In this document: positions 27,321-36,924 of the stretch, piece after piece | How the letters are laid out: each line of letters opens with the position of its first letter | How positions within the stretch are numbered: the first letter of the stretch is position 1 | Assembly: GCF_000759675.1 (NCBI RefSeq) | Contig: NZ_BAWM01000018.1 | Coordinates: forward strand, 158,311-222,310 | Direction of reading: 5' to 3' | From: Neobacillus niacini | Lineage (GTDB): Bacteria; Bacillota; Bacilli; Bacillales; Cytobacillaceae | Length of the DNA stretch: 64,000 bases | Program-made: the position numbers and the translations under genes | The notes under the pieces: model-generated | What the model was told of the DNA's origin: nothing | Databases searched by the model: none | The model's input: the letters and a program-made list of their open reading frames with translations, nothing else

Positions 27321-27770
27321 TTAATTAGGTTCTGGTGTCGGAGTTGGCTCCCCAAAATCTTGATATTTAGTAGTGATTAAGTCATATATTTTCTTAGGAC
27401 TTTTACCGTCAAGATGCATTTCTACCGCCTCCCGGGCGATATCTATACAGACGTCTCAGGATATACTCATTGAATCCCAACCGGTTACTGCCTTATCTTC
27501 TCCAAATGAATCAATATAGCAATCTAGATTACTTTCATGTCCATCTTGAGCATAACAGCCGCAATAGCAAGGAACACCTGCTACAACTTCTGGATAGTTT
27601 GATACCATAGCGTATGTTTCCTGAATTAAATCAGAAGAATTCAAAACATAATCTGGTAATGGTAGATGTTTTTTATCTAAAGTAACATTCGTCTCTTTAG
27701 AACTGCCGCAAGCTGCTACTAATAGACCGATAGCAGTACAGAGAAACAAGAGAGATAGGATTTTTTTCAT
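27321..27770 (-). CDS. PCYCGC-motif lipoprotein, probable selenoprotein (in-frame TGA = Sec105)
   Basis: 149 aa if TGA at 27456-27458 is decoded as selenocysteine. Signal peptide with lipobox LVAAC (Cys21), then GVPCYCGCYAQ (residues 67-72 for PCYCGC), a further Cys84, and WDSMSIS-U-DVC-IDIAREA. In ordinary PCYCGC-family proteins the TGA position holds Cys, giving CxxC; here it would be U105xxC108. The reading frame continues 44 codons past the TGA with family-like sequence and a natural TAA stop. A hairpin begins right after the TGA (see next feature). The ATG at 27770 has an AAAGGGG site; an in-frame GTG upstream lies in that site. Function of the family is unknown; redox or metal binding outside the membrane is inferred. 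Confidence 0.88.
27407..27453 (-). promoter_or_regulatory. Candidate bacterial SECIS hairpin
   Basis: RNA structure inside the coding region directly 3' of the TGA. Upper stem TATCGCC/GGCGGTA (7 bp, 27435-27441 and 27423-27429) with loop CGGGA, its GG lying 23-24 nt after the TGA, in the range reported for bSECIS elements. Below it, an AGA/GAA internal loop, a 5-bp TGTAT/ATGCA helix and CGTC/GACG pairing extend the stem almost to the TGA. Confidence 0.78.
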
Positions 27771-27860
27771 TTTGCGTGTCACCCCTTTTGTTTATATGTT
27801 GTAATTCTACTTTATTTTAGCAAAAACTAATGGCTTGAAATGGAAGTAAATATTACTATT

Positions 27861-27877
27861 TAGTGAAGTTTTCACAA
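27861..27877. promoter_or_regulatory. Inverted repeat upstream of the selenoprotein gene
   Basis: Minus strand TTGTGAAAACTTCACTA: GTGAA and TTCAC half-sites separated by 3 nt. It resembles Fnr/Rex half-sites but with shorter spacing than either consensus, so the cognate regulator is not assigned. Confidence 0.3.
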
Positions 27878-27895
27878 TAGGGAAAGAAATAAAAT

Positions 27896-27931
27896 AAAAA
27901 AACTAAGACCGTGAAAAACGGTCTTAGTTTT
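27896..27931. terminator. Terminator of efp
   Basis: Perfect 13-bp stem AAACTAAGACCGT / ACGGTCTTAGTTT, GAAAA-type loop, followed on the minus strand by T-rich sequence. Confidence 0.85.
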
Positions 27932-27940
27932 ATGAGTTAG

Positions 27941-28498
27941 TTATGCACGAGAAACATAGGAAGCTTCTGTTGTGTTAATAATTAATTTATCACCTTGATT
28001 AATAAAGAAAGGAACTTGAACGGTAAGTCCTGTTTCAAGTGTTGCAGACTTAGTCCCGCCTGAAGAAGTATCTCCTTTTATTCCTGGCTCGGTTTCAGCA
28101 ACTTCTAATACAACAGTGTTTGGCAGTTCTACACCAAGAGTTTCATAATTGAACATCATGATGTGAACTTCCATGTTCTCTTTTAAAAACTTTAATTCGT
28201 ATTCGATATTGTTAGCAGGAAGTTCAACCTGTTCGTATGATTCCATATCCATAAAAATATGCTGATCGCCACTTGCATATAGATATTGCATTTTACGATT
28301 ATCAATTTGTGCCTTTTCAACTTTCTCACCAGCACGGAATGTTTTTTCTTGAATCGCGCCATTACGAAGGTTACGAAGCTTTGAACGAACAAATGCCGCA
28401 CCTTTACCTGGTTTTACATGCTGGAAATCAAGAACGCGCCAAAGCCCTCCATCCACTTCGATCGTTAGTCCTGTTTTAAAATCATTAACAGAAATCAT
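27941..28498 (-). CDS. efp: Translation elongation factor P
   Basis: 185 aa with the three beta-barrel domains of EF-P. The modified lysine loop is in [12 protein letters not shown] (Lys32), and the C-terminal [17 protein letters not shown]...VPFF signature is present. EF-P relieves ribosome stalling at polyproline. In B. subtilis it is separated from spoIIIAA by only a few genes; here the ccm cluster lies between. Confidence 0.97.
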   Translation of the reverse strand: MISVNDFKTGLTIEVDGGLWRVLDFQHVKPGKGAAFVRSKLRNLRNGAIQEKTFRAGEKVEKAQIDNRKMQYLYASGDQHIFMDMESYEQVELPANNIEYELKFLKENMEVHIMMFNYETLGVELPNTVVLEVAETEPGIKGDTSSGGTKSATLETGLTVQVPFFINQGDKLIINTTEASYVSRA

Positions 28499-28518
28499 TT
28501 TTTTTCCTCCTATGTCTA

Positions 28519-29580
28519 TTACAAAATAATAAGTTCTTTTGTTGAATGAGTAAGAGCTTCGTTAAGGTCTTTCGTAATGAGAGTATCATCCTCAATCCGA
28601 ACCCCGCCAAGTCCTGGTATGTAAATACCGGGTTCAACAGTTACCATCATTCCAGGTTCTAGAACCATTTCTGAACGGGTTGAAAGAGTTGGACCTTCAT
28701 GGACTTCAAGACCAATACCGTGACCGGTCGAATGCCCAAAGTAATCGCCATACCCTTTTTCAGTTATGTAATTCCGGGTTAATGCATCTGCTTCTTTCCC
28801 AGTCATTCCAGGCTTAATTCCTGCCATTCCCCTCAATTGCGCTTCAAGGACAATCTCGTAAATTTCTTTCAACTTCGCATCTGGTTTTCCAACTGCCACT
28901 GTTCTCGTGATATCCGAGATATAGCCGTTGTAATAGGCACCATAGTCGAGTGTTACAAAATCTCCCGTTTCAATGGTTTTGTCACTTGCAACTCCGTGTG
29001 GAAGAGCAGAACGATGCCCAGAAGCAACAATAATATCAAAGGAAGAAGAAGTTGCTCCAGCCTTTCTCATAAAGAACTCTAATTCATTGGATACTTCAAG
29101 CTCCGTTTTTCCTGGGCGAATAAAATCCAATATATGTTTAAATGCAGCGTCGGCAATATCCGCTGCTACCTTTAATATCTTAATCTCTGCTTCTGTCTTA
29201 ATCAAGCGTAACTTTTCAATTACCCCTGAAACAGGAATAAGTTTTGCTTCCACTTCTTTTTCATATGCTTTATAAGTAGAGAATGTTAAATGATCTTCTT
29301 CAAAACCCAACTTTGTAATACCAAGTATTTTCGCTTGCTTAGCTACCTCTTCAACAAGCGTTCCTGTCATTTTAACAATATCATATCCTTCGCATTGGTT
29401 CGAAGCCTGTTCTACATATCGGAAATCAGTAATAAACTGTGCTTTATCAGCACTAACAAGAACTACCCCAGAGGAACCAGTAAAGTTCGTCATATAGCGA
29501 CGGTTAAATTGGCTTGTAATTAAAAAACCATCAATTCCATATGTAGAAAAACTTGATCTTAACTTATCTATCTTTCCCAT
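28519..29580 (-). CDS. yqhT: Xaa-Pro aminopeptidase-like M24 peptidase (YqhT)
   Basis: 353 aa with an N-terminal creatinase-like domain and a pita-bread M24 catalytic domain. The dinuclear metal ligands are recognisable: [17 protein letters not shown] (two Asp), [10 protein letters not shown] (His), VTVEPGIY (Glu) and GGVRIEDD (Glu). It would release N-terminal residues before proline. Immediately upstream of efp, as in B. subtilis; aroQ (yqhS), normally its upstream neighbour, is absent. Confidence 0.94.
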   Translation of the reverse strand: MGKIDKLRSSFSTYGIDGFLITSQFNRRYMTNFTGSSGVVLVSADKAQFITDFRYVEQASNQCEGYDIVKMTGTLVEEVAKQAKILGITKLGFEEDHLTFSTYKAYEKEVEAKLIPVSGVIEKLRLIKTEAEIKILKVAADIADAAFKHILDFIRPGKTELEVSNELEFFMRKAGATSSSFDIIVASGHRSALPHGVASDKTIETGDFVTLDYGAYYNGYISDITRTVAVGKPDAKLKEIYEIVLEAQLRGMAGIKPGMTGKEADALTRNYITEKGYGDYFGHSTGHGIGLEVHEGPTLSTRSEMVLEPGMMVTVEPGIYIPGLGGVRIEDDTLITKDLNEALTHSTKELIIL

Positions 29581-29686
29581 TTTCTCCCACTCTCCTATAT
29601 GTAATCCAGTGGCATGTACTATCGCCTAATGCACTAATATCAAAAATTATTTTAACACAACTCAGCCCATAAAGACTAATAATGAA

Positions 29687-30184
29687 TTAGGTGGCTGACT
29701 CATTATCCTCCACATGATTAATTTGATACTCATAGTTAATCGAATATCCAATAAATAAACCATATACCAAATATAAGCATATTGTCGTAATAACAGTATC
29801 ACGATTTAACTCTAAAAAAGGTTTGATACCTGGAAAAATTGGATTTAGCACAAAGTACACCAATAAGAACAGTACAATACCATACCCTAAACCTAGCCAT
29901 ATTCCATTTAATTTTTTTAATGCTATAGAATAAACAAATGCTGCCCCAATGGATAAGATTCCGATTAAAATAATTGAAATAATCGTTCCTAGCCATTCAT
30001 TTTTCCAATTTCCTAATGCCCATGGCTCTAATATGACATTAGGACGAATTTCAGTAAAATTAAAGTAGTATGCTAAAAAACCAATTGTTCCCCAAAAAAC
30101 ACCACCAAATAATCCGGTCCAGAAAACAATCACATGAAAAGACATTGGTTTTGGATAATCTGATTTTTTTGGTCCGTTAGCCAT
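29687..30184 (-). CDS. yqhR: YqhR-family membrane protein
   Basis: 165 aa, four membrane helices (about residues 18-40, 63-83, 92-113 and 130-148). Matches YqhR of Bacillus in length and layout; function unknown. It is separated from yqhP by a 356-nt gap where yqhQ lies in B. subtilis; I see only AT-rich sequence and no intact gene there. Confidence 0.85.
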   Translation of the reverse strand: MANGPKKSDYPKPMSFHVIVFWTGLFGGVFWGTIGFLAYYFNFTEIRPNVILEPWALGNWKNEWLGTIISIILIGILSIGAAFVYSIALKKLNGIWLGLGYGIVLFLLVYFVLNPIFPGIKPFLELNRDTVITTICLYLVYGLFIGYSINYEYQINHVEDNESAT

Positions 30185-30540
30185 AATAAAATACCTCCTT
30201 TAAAGGTGTTATTTTTCTCAATAAAATAATAATCCAGCATGAATTCCACCATATTATGCCCTTACCTTGTCAATCACTTGCATAGAATAAATTTTTTAAT
30301 TGGAAAAATTATGTCATCCTAGAGGTTTTTTCTTATTTGAAGTAGAATAAAATATAAGTACATACTAATTTTTCTTAAAGTTAGATATAAAAGCTCTCTG
30401 TGACTCTGGATGGAATTCCAAAGAACTAATGGAGAGAGTTATTATAAACAGCAAAAGCTAAGAAATCGTCTAAAACATTATTATTTATGAGTTTAAAAAA
30501 TTAAGAAAATGCTTATGATGCTCTTAGGGAGGTGGCTTTC

Positions 30541-30924
30541 TTGAAAAATCGGATTTCTGTTCCTTTGGTTGGTAGTGTTATCGTTCTAGGAATAATTGGC
30601 CTTATTGGAGCATTAACTAGTGATCCTATTGGTTTTCTACAGAGTATAGCAGTCTTTGCATTAGTCGGCTTAGTCATATTCTTCATATTCCGTCTAATTG
30701 TTAGAGCAAATCCTCAGAAAAAAGAGCAGCAAGCATTTATTAAAGCAGCTAAAAAATCAAAAAAGCGATTGCAATCTAAGACCGGAGATATGCAGACTAA
30801 AAGTTCTTCCTTAGGCTCGCTTGCTTCTTTAAAGAAAAGCAAGAAGATAAAAAAGAAATCTCCTATTCACTTAACGGTCATTGACGGAAAAAAGGGCAAA
30901 AAGAAAAATCGAGCGTCATTATAA
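30541..30924 (+). CDS. yqhP: SA1362/YqhP-family protein
   Basis: 127 aa. Two N-terminal membrane helices (about residues 8-25 and 34-52) and a strongly basic C-terminal tail (many Lys, about residues 60-127). The start is the TTG at 30541 with GGGAGG 8 nt upstream; the in-frame GTG at 30532 overlaps that site. Function unknown. Confidence 0.85.
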   Translation: MKNRISVPLVGSVIVLGIIGLIGALTSDPIGFLQSIAVFALVGLVIFFIFRLIVRANPQKKEQQAFIKAAKKSKKRLQSKTGDMQTKSSSLGSLASLKKSKKIKKKSPIHLTVIDGKKGKKKNRASL

Positions 30925-30950
30925 ACGCTCGACTTTTTTATTTGTTTAAA

Positions 30951-31835
30951 TTAATAACACCAAAACTTAAAGAACTTTTTAGCAGCCTCTCTACCTAACT
31001 CAAACAACTCCTGCTTCTTTTCCTCTGTCAGATGGAACTCTATTGCTAATGCCCCCTCCGAGGGAATAAAAATTATGTTTTTTGCATGTTTTTTTGAAAT
31101 ATAACGTGAATCATGCGCGTCCTTCATTGTTTCAAAAAGTGCACCAAACAATTGAATGGCATTTTTAATTTTATGTTTTTCATGTTCATATTCATCTGCG
31201 TTTAATTTAATCCCGATTACCGGTCTCAACTTTTGAATATTTTCACGATCGAAAAGCCACATTGGAAAATTGCTTAATACCCCGCCATCAACGATCACAT
31301 TTACGCCATCCATCGATTTCAATTTCACCGGTTCAAAAAAATATGGGATACTGCAGCTCATTCTTACTGCTTTTGCGATTGAAAATGACTCAGGGGGAAT
31401 ACCATATTTAACTAAATCATCAGGAAGAACCATCAACCTGCCATTCGAAAGGTCTGATGCAATGATTCTTAAGTTTTGTGGCGGTAAATCTGAAAAAGTT
31501 CTTACTCCCCTAGCTGTTAATTTTTCTTCAATCCATTTTTCTAACTCATTCCCTTTATATAAGCCTAACCTCCAATAAACAAAAAGCCATTTAGCAAGTG
31601 GAAACGGAATAATCATTTTTCGGGCATCGAGAAATTTTGTTAAATCCAACTCATCAAGAAGTTGTTCTATTTCACTACTGCCATAGCCTGCCGCAATTAA
31701 TGCAGCAACAATCGATCCCGCACTCGTCCCAGCTACGCGTTCAAATTGAAAACCTCTATTTTCAATTTCTTGAATAGCCCCAATAAGGGCAAAACCTTTT
31801 ATTCCTCCTCCAGAAAAAACACCGTCTATTTTCAT
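30951..31835 (-). CDS. yqhO: Patatin-like phospholipase (YqhO)
   Basis: 294 aa. Oxyanion loop SGGGIKG at residues 8-14, catalytic serine in GTSAGS near residue 35, and the dyad aspartate in VDGGVLSNFP near residue 183. This is a bacterial patatin with a Ser-Asp dyad acting on lipid esters; the physiological lipid is unknown. The ATG at 31835 has AGGAG 8 nt upstream, and homologues begin MKIDGV. Confidence 0.92.
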   Translation of the reverse strand: MKIDGVFSGGGIKGFALIGAIQEIENRGFQFERVAGTSAGSIVAALIAAGYGSSEIEQLLDELDLTKFLDARKMIIPFPLAKWLFVYWRLGLYKGNELEKWIEEKLTARGVRTFSDLPPQNLRIIASDLSNGRLMVLPDDLVKYGIPPESFSIAKAVRMSCSIPYFFEPVKLKSMDGVNVIVDGGVLSNFPMWLFDRENIQKLRPVIGIKLNADEYEHEKHKIKNAIQLFGALFETMKDAHDSRYISKKHAKNIIFIPSEGALAIEFHLTEEKKQELFELGREAAKKFFKFWCY

Positions 31836-31929
31836 GGCAGCCACTCCTAAAGGTGAACTCATTGTTACACTTTAAGCAGAAGCTCACCGAAATAGTACGG
31901 TGTACAAGTAAAAAAACTAAAAATCTTTT

Positions 31930-32955
31930 TTATGTGAAATATTCAACAACTGCATTTGGAAAATATTCATCTATATAATTACGAATGGTGGTTTCCAATT
32001 CCTTTGCTTCTTCTGTTGGATATACGTATTTTCCAATCCCATAACGGCCCCATTTATATTTTCGTTTTTCCTCATCCATTTCAAGCTTGGTTTTCGGATA
32101 CCTTTTTGCTATTACGTTTTTTGCTGGCTTTGTAAAACGGTGTTGGATGAGTTCAAATGTTAATTCGGGTATTTCTATTCCTGTAAGTTCATCACTCAAT
32201 CGTTCAAATAATTCACGGTAACCTTCTTTCCATTCTTCATGCAAGTAAATGGGAGCAACAATAAAACCTAAAGGATAATTTGCTTTTGCAACCTTCCTTG
32301 CGGCTGAGAGCCGGTCTTCAAAGGAAGATGTACCCGGCTCAAAGTTTTTTATGACATAACGGGAATTTACACTAAAACGGAACCTTGTCCTACCATTGTG
32401 ATTGGCATCAAGCAGATGGTCGACATGATGGAATTTCGTTACAAAACGCAGCAGACCAAATTCAGACTGCCCAATGAACTCAATCGTCTTCTTTAAAGAA
32501 TGTGTTAAGTGATCCAAGCCAACAATGTCCGAGGTACAAGCTGCTTCAAATCGTGTAATTTCCGGCATACGCTCATCCATGTATTTTTGTGCTTGCTCAA
32601 AGATATCCTCTAAGTTTACATATGTTCGAATATACGGTTTGCTTCCAAGTGTTGTTTGTAAATAACAATAATGGCAATGCCCCATACAGCCCGTAGCCAA
32701 AGGAATAGCATACTCTGCTGAGGGCTTGGAAGTATCAAATTTCAATGTCTTTCTAATTCCTACCACAAGGGTTGATTTTGCATTTCTATATTTCTGGTTT
32801 TCATTTTCCCCAGGCAAATCACGAATCTGGTTATGGGAGGTAGTTTCACGAATTTCAAGATTCAATTTTTCAAATTTCTCTTTTAGTTCTCTACCAAGAG
32901 GGTATTCTAATGCTCTTGGTTCAAAATATACTAATTGAGGCATAAAAGGCTCCAA
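31930..32955 (-). CDS. splB: Spore photoproduct lyase
   Basis: 341-aa radical SAM enzyme that directly reverses the UV lesion 5-thyminyl-5,6-dihydrothymine during spore germination. The [4Fe-4S] motif is CMGHCHYC (CxxxCxxC) near residue 91; the H-atom-donating Cys in EAACTSDIVG near residue 140 is present. The TTG at 32955 has a GAGG site; an ATG four codons on is an alternative. A forespore-type promoter element precedes it. Confidence 0.96.
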   Translation of the reverse strand: MEPFMPQLVYFEPRALEYPLGRELKEKFEKLNLEIRETTSHNQIRDLPGENENQKYRNAKSTLVVGIRKTLKFDTSKPSAEYAIPLATGCMGHCHYCYLQTTLGSKPYIRTYVNLEDIFEQAQKYMDERMPEITRFEAACTSDIVGLDHLTHSLKKTIEFIGQSEFGLLRFVTKFHHVDHLLDANHNGRTRFRFSVNSRYVIKNFEPGTSSFEDRLSAARKVAKANYPLGFIVAPIYLHEEWKEGYRELFERLSDELTGIEIPELTFELIQHRFTKPAKNVIAKRYPKTKLEMDEEKRKYKWGRYGIGKYVYPTEEAKELETTIRNYIDEYFPNAVVEYFT

Positions 32956-32985
32956 ATTGCTTTCCTCTTTTCAATCTGTTTTTTA

Positions 32986-33020
32986 TAGTATGAACAAATT
33001 TTAATTATTAACATGATTCA
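32986..33020 (-). promoter_or_regulatory. Sigma-G-type promoter of splB
   Basis: Minus strand CATACTA (32986-32992) equals the sigma-G -10 consensus; the -35 region around 33011-33020 is only a weak match. spl is sigma-G dependent in B. subtilis. Confidence 0.5.
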
Positions 33021-33112
33021 AAATTTGGTTATATTTTGTCTACAAATTGTTCACTTTACTACTCTCTTTCTTCATATTATCAACACAATAGTTACAGATA
33101 GTGAAAAATGCG

Positions 33113-33145
33113 AAAAGGGCTGACAATTATGTGTCAGCCTTTTTC
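33113..33145 (-). terminator. Terminator of copA
   Basis: Stem GGCTGACA / TGTCAGCC with a 6-nt loop followed on the minus strand by a T/C-rich run; ends just downstream of the copA stop. Confidence 0.82.
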
Positions 33146-33149
33146 ACAT

Positions 33150-35564
33150 CTAAAGTTTTACTTTTTGCAATCGTAAAGCATTAAGAACAACTGACACAGA
33201 ACTAAATGCCATAGCAGCACCAGCAAGCCAAGGAGCCAAGAAGCCGAGTGCAGCGAATGGGATCCCAAGTGAGTTATAGGCTAGTGCCCAGAAAAGATTT
33301 TGCTTAATATTAGTGATGGTCCTCTTACTCATGAAGATGGCGTCGGCAATGCTATTTAAATCGCCTCGAATAAGGGTAATATCGGCCGCTTCCATTGCCA
33401 CATCTGTTCCGGTCCCTATAGCCATCCCAATATCCGCAACCGCTAGTGCTGGGGCATCGTTAATCCCATCACCGACCATTGCTACTTTTTTTCCTTGTGC
33501 CTGTAATTTCTTAATTTCGGCAGCCTTGCCATCTGGAAGAACTTCTGCAATGACGTGGTCAATTCCAGCTTGTTTTGCAATCGCTAATGCTGTCTGCTGA
33601 TTATCACCAGTGATCATAATGACATCAAGCCCCATGGTTTTAAGGCGGTTAATAGCCTCCTTTGACGTTTCCTTAATGGTATCAGCGACAGCAACCGTAC
33701 CTGCATATTGACCATTAATCGCCGCAAGCATCGCCGTTTTTCCTGCCTTTTCTAATTCATCCATTTTTTCGAAAGCGGCTGCAGCGTCTACATGATATTT
33801 ATTCATTAATTTTCTTGTACCAACTAATAATTCTTTACCATCGACCATTGCTTTAATGCCAAAGCCAGGAATCGCTTCAAATTCAGTAACATCTTTAAAA
33901 TTAATCCCTTTATCTTTAATACCTTGGACTATTGCTTGTGCTAATGGATGCTCCGATTGCTTTTCAGCTGAGCCAATCAATGATAATAATTCTTCCTCTT
34001 CAAACGTTTGGTCTGTGATTACATCCGTTAAAACAGGAGTACCGTTTGTTACTGTCCCGGTTTTATCCAATACTACTGTGGTAATCCGGTGGGTCATTTC
34101 TAAATGTTCTCCACCTTTAAAAAGAATGCCATATTCTGCCGCTCTTCCCGATCCAGCCATAATAGACGTTGGTGTTGCTAATCCTAATGCACATGGACAG
34201 GCAATTACAAGGACAGCGATCATTTTTTCTAAGGCTTCCGCAAAGTCTCCAGGAGCAGCCCACACATACCAGATAATAAAAGTAATAACTGCGATCCCAA
34301 CCACGATTGGTACAAAAACTCCAGATATTTTATCAGCAAGTCTTTGAATCGGAGCCTTCGAGCCTTGTGCTTCTTCTACGACTTTAATTATTTGCGCTAG
34401 TGCTGTATCTCTGCCGACCTTTTTTGCCTCAACCTTTAGGAATCCATTTTTGTTAAGCGTTGCTCCAATCACATCATCACCGACAGTCTTATCAACTGGG
34501 ACACTCTCCCCTGTAAGCATGGACTCATCAATCGCAGAATTTCCTTCAATTATTTTTCCGTCCACAGGTATTTTTTCGCCTGGCTTTATATAGAGAATAT
34601 CTCCAACGACAACTTCCTCAAGCGGGATTTCTTGTTCTTGCCCATCTCTTTCAATTGTTGCTGTTTTAGCTTGAAGTCCCATTAGTTTCTTGATTGCTTC
34701 TGATGAACGACCTTTCGCTTTCGCTTCAAAAAGCTTACCTAAAATAATTAAGGTAATTAAAATTGAACTAGTTTCATAATAAAGCTCAACTCCATGTGCC
34801 TCCTCCATTAGTGACAATATAGATAAATATAAACTGTAAAAATAGGCTGCTGATGTCCCCAAAGCAACAAGTACATCCATATTAGCACTTTTATTTTTCA
34901 GTGCCTTATAGGCTCCAACATAGAACTGGGAACCAATAATAAACTGAACAGGTGTAGCTAGTGCCAGTTGAATCCACGGATTCATAAACGCTTCAGGGAC
35001 CCAAATAAAGGATGTAAATGAAAAGTGTCCAACCATTGCCCATAATAATGGCAGGGAAAGAATGGCTGAAAAAATAAACTTGCCCGTTTGCTTTTTAATC
35101 TCCTTTTGACGGTGGTCGCTTGTTTCCTTTACGTCTTCCTTTAAATGAGCCCCATAACCTAGCTTATCAACTTTTTCTATGATGTCACTTGGTGTTAAGA
35201 CAGAACCATTGTATTCCACCGTGGCTTTTTCAAGAGCTAAATTCACATTTGCCAATACAACACCATCTAGTTTATTTAAGCCTTTTTCTATTCTTGTTGA
35301 GCACGCGGCACAAGTCATCCCAGTAATATCAAACTCGGCCTTTTCAGTAACCACGTCATAACCAAGATCCCGAATCTTTTTCTCAATATCTTCGACCTTT
35401 AGTTTTTGTGGATCGTATTTAATCGCTGATTTTTCTAAAGCCAGATTGACCGTTGCTGTTTCAACACCTTTTAATTTATTTAGTCCTTTTTCAATCCTCA
35501 GCGCACAAGCTGCACAGGTCATTCCAGAGATTTGTAGATTGGTTTCTTTTAAATTTTGATTCAT
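33150..35564 (-). CDS. copA: Copper-exporting P1B-type ATPase CopA
   Basis: 804 aa. Two N-terminal metal-binding domains, each with GMTCAAC (near residues 14 and 82), eight membrane helices, the transport motif CPC (IACPCALG), phosphorylation site DKTGT, the HP motif SEHPLA and the [11 protein letters not shown] hinge. It exports Cu(I). The ATG at 35564 is favoured over an upstream GTG within the ribosome site. copZ lies just upstream with a hairpin and a CsoR-like operator in between. Confidence 0.96.
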   Translation of the reverse strand: MNQNLKETNLQISGMTCAACALRIEKGLNKLKGVETATVNLALEKSAIKYDPQKLKVEDIEKKIRDLGYDVVTEKAEFDITGMTCAACSTRIEKGLNKLDGVVLANVNLALEKATVEYNGSVLTPSDIIEKVDKLGYGAHLKEDVKETSDHRQKEIKKQTGKFIFSAILSLPLLWAMVGHFSFTSFIWVPEAFMNPWIQLALATPVQFIIGSQFYVGAYKALKNKSANMDVLVALGTSAAYFYSLYLSILSLMEEAHGVELYYETSSILITLIILGKLFEAKAKGRSSEAIKKLMGLQAKTATIERDGQEQEIPLEEVVVGDILYIKPGEKIPVDGKIIEGNSAIDESMLTGESVPVDKTVGDDVIGATLNKNGFLKVEAKKVGRDTALAQIIKVVEEAQGSKAPIQRLADKISGVFVPIVVGIAVITFIIWYVWAAPGDFAEALEKMIAVLVIACPCALGLATPTSIMAGSGRAAEYGILFKGGEHLEMTHRITTVVLDKTGTVTNGTPVLTDVITDQTFEEEELLSLIGSAEKQSEHPLAQAIVQGIKDKGINFKDVTEFEAIPGFGIKAMVDGKELLVGTRKLMNKYHVDAAAAFEKMDELEKAGKTAMLAAINGQYAGTVAVADTIKETSKEAINRLKTMGLDVIMITGDNQQTALAIAKQAGIDHVIAEVLPDGKAAEIKKLQAQGKKVAMVGDGINDAPALAVADIGMAIGTGTDVAMEAADITLIRGDLNSIADAIFMSKRTITNIKQNLFWALAYNSLGIPFAALGFLAPWLAGAAMAFSSVSVVLNALRLQKVKL

Positions 35565-35580
35565 AAAAGCCACCCCTTCA

Positions 35581-35597
35581 TACCCCGTACGGGTATA
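35581..35597. promoter_or_regulatory. CsoR-like operator before copA
   Basis: TACCCCGTACGGGTATA, a near-perfect GC-centred palindrome (TACCC-n-GTAC-n-GGGTA) of the CsoR copper-repressor type. Lies about 20 nt upstream of the copA start. Confidence 0.6.
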
Positions 35598-35605
35598 TTT
35601 TTTTG

Positions 35606-35636
35606 TAAAAAGAACGTGCTAATCGCTAGCACGTGT
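35606..35636 (-). terminator. Hairpin between copZ and copA
   Basis: Stem ACGTGCTA / TAGCACGT (35614-35621 and 35627-35634) with a 5-nt loop and TTCTTTTT after it on the minus strand. A partial terminator here would favour copZ over copA. Confidence 0.7.
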
Positions 35637-35648
35637 CTTTTCTAATTT

Positions 35649-35855
35649 TTACTCCACGTCGTATCCTTGATCATCAATCGCTTCTTTGATTTTATCCAGT
35701 GATACCTCTTGGTTGTTAAATTCAACATCCACTGTATTCGCTTTTAAATTAACTTTAACAGCGCTTACTCCGTTTAGTTCTCCGACACTGCCTTCAACTG
35801 CTTTTACACAATGATCACAAGACATCCCTTGTACGTTTAAAGTAACTTTTTCCAT
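35649..35855 (-). CDS. copZ: Copper chaperone CopZ
   Basis: 68-aa HMA domain protein with the Cu(I) motif GMSCDHC at residues 10-16. It hands Cu(I) to the metal-binding domains of CopA next door. Length and sequence are typical for Bacillus CopZ. csoR, usually upstream, is not in the window. Confidence 0.95.
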   Translation of the reverse strand: MEKVTLNVQGMSCDHCVKAVEGSVGELNGVSAVKVNLKANTVDVEFNNQEVSLDKIKEAIDDQGYDVE

Positions 35856-35927
35856 TGTATATACACCCTTTCCTAATTAACACTTTTTTAACCTTTTAAT
35901 GCAGGTAAGGTTCTTAATACTATTAAA

Positions 35928-35947
35928 CCATACCCCCCTACCCTATG
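35928..35947. promoter_or_regulatory. CsoR-like GC-rich box upstream of copZ
   Basis: CCATACCCCCCTACCCTATG, about 75 nt upstream of the copZ start, similar to the GGGTA/GGGGTATGG tract bound by CsoR in B. subtilis copZA. Assignment is by resemblance only. Confidence 0.5.
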
Positions 35948-36030
35948 TAAAGTGTTTATTAAAAATTTATTTCTTATTTTCCAACTTTCACATTTTGTTC
36001 ATACAGCCATATTTTTATCCAAGAGTTCTG

Positions 36031-36765
36031 CTACAAAGACCAATAGGTAATGGAGTCAAATATCCCAAGCAGGATAATCAAAATTCCTGAAACTCTTTGT
36101 ATGGAAGCGCCATGCTTTCTTCCCTTTTTCATTAACACTCCGCCTCCGCCTAAGTACCATATAATGAAAATAAAGAGGATAAGCGGCAAAGCAGTTCCAA
36201 ATGCAAATATGGAAGGCAGGACAAACCCGTATGAACTGGACAATACAATCGGCATCAAGGTAACAAAAAACAGGATAAACATTGTTGGACAAAAAGCCAG
36301 AGAAAAACTGAAACCCAACATAAAAGAACCAAATGGCGTTTCCTGTTTGTAATCATTAGGTCCTTTAAATAAATTGATTGTCCCTCTTAGTTTTATTAAT
36401 CCAATCATATATAACCCAACAATGATTAATAATGGTCCCATAATTTTGCGGATCCAAGGAAAATACGAAATTAAGCTTTCTTGAATTTCTCTTCCTACTA
36501 TCCATACAAGACCTCCTAATAAAGAGAAAGCAGCCACTTTACCTAAAGTGAAAAAAATAACATCCTTCCAAACAACTTTTTCTTGAAAGGAGCGGTTCCC
36601 ATATAAAGTTAATGCACTGATGTTTCCAGTCAGTTGACAGGGTGCTAAAGCACCAACAATCCCCAAGAGCAAGGCAAAAATGATTGGCAAAGACTCCAAG
36701 TTATTGGCAATGATAAAAAACGGTTTACTTACAAATGAACTAAATTGGCTCAAAATATTGTACAT
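36031..36765 (-). CDS. CcdA/TauE-SafE-like membrane protein
   Basis: 244 aa, about six membrane helices. GIVGALAPCQLTGNISAL near residue 37 and FSLAFCPTMFILFF near residue 155 place a Pro-Cys in one helix and a Cys-Pro in another, the pattern of CcdA/DsbD transmembrane reductases and of the related sulfite-exporter-like family near copper genes. It may move electrons to an extracytoplasmic thiol or handle metal; I cannot decide from sequence. Confidence 0.8.
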   Translation of the reverse strand: MYNILSQFSSFVSKPFFIIANNLESLPIIFALLLGIVGALAPCQLTGNISALTLYGNRSFQEKVVWKDVIFFTLGKVAAFSLLGGLVWIVGREIQESLISYFPWIRKIMGPLLIIVGLYMIGLIKLRGTINLFKGPNDYKQETPFGSFMLGFSFSLAFCPTMFILFFVTLMPIVLSSSYGFVLPSIFAFGTALPLILFIFIIWYLGGGGVLMKKGRKHGASIQRVSGILIILLGIFDSITYWSL

Positions 36766-36889
36766 ATGATCACCTGAATTCTAGTAAATAGGGCTATTTA
36801 CTAATTACTACTATTTCAATAGTACTCAGATTATATGAAGATGGGATGAAGAGATTTCGACAATTCTGCGACAACTACATTAAAGGGGT

Positions 36890-36917
36890 GAAAGCATCGG
36901 AAATTACCGATGCTTTC
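36890..36917 (-). terminator. Hairpin after the frameshifted gene
   Basis: Perfect 11-bp stem GAAAGCATCGG / CCGATGCTTTC. The T-run is weak, so termination is less sure. Confidence 0.6.
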
Positions 36918-36924
36918 AGGGAAT

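Noticed and set aside
27456..27782. 108-codon PCYCGC protein ending at TGA, i.e. a truncated lipoprotein or pseudogene
   Set aside because: The same frame continues with family-like sequence to a proper TAA, the TGA sits at the CxxC first Cys, and a SECIS-like hairpin follows.
27861..27877. Fnr or Rex operator upstream of the selenoprotein gene
   Set aside because: The half-sites GTGAA/TTCAC are 3 nt apart, whereas Fnr and Rex sites need about 6; kept only as an unassigned inverted repeat.
33856..34347. 163-codon plus-strand frame antisense to copA
   Set aside because: Mirror of the copA coding strand; no independent features.
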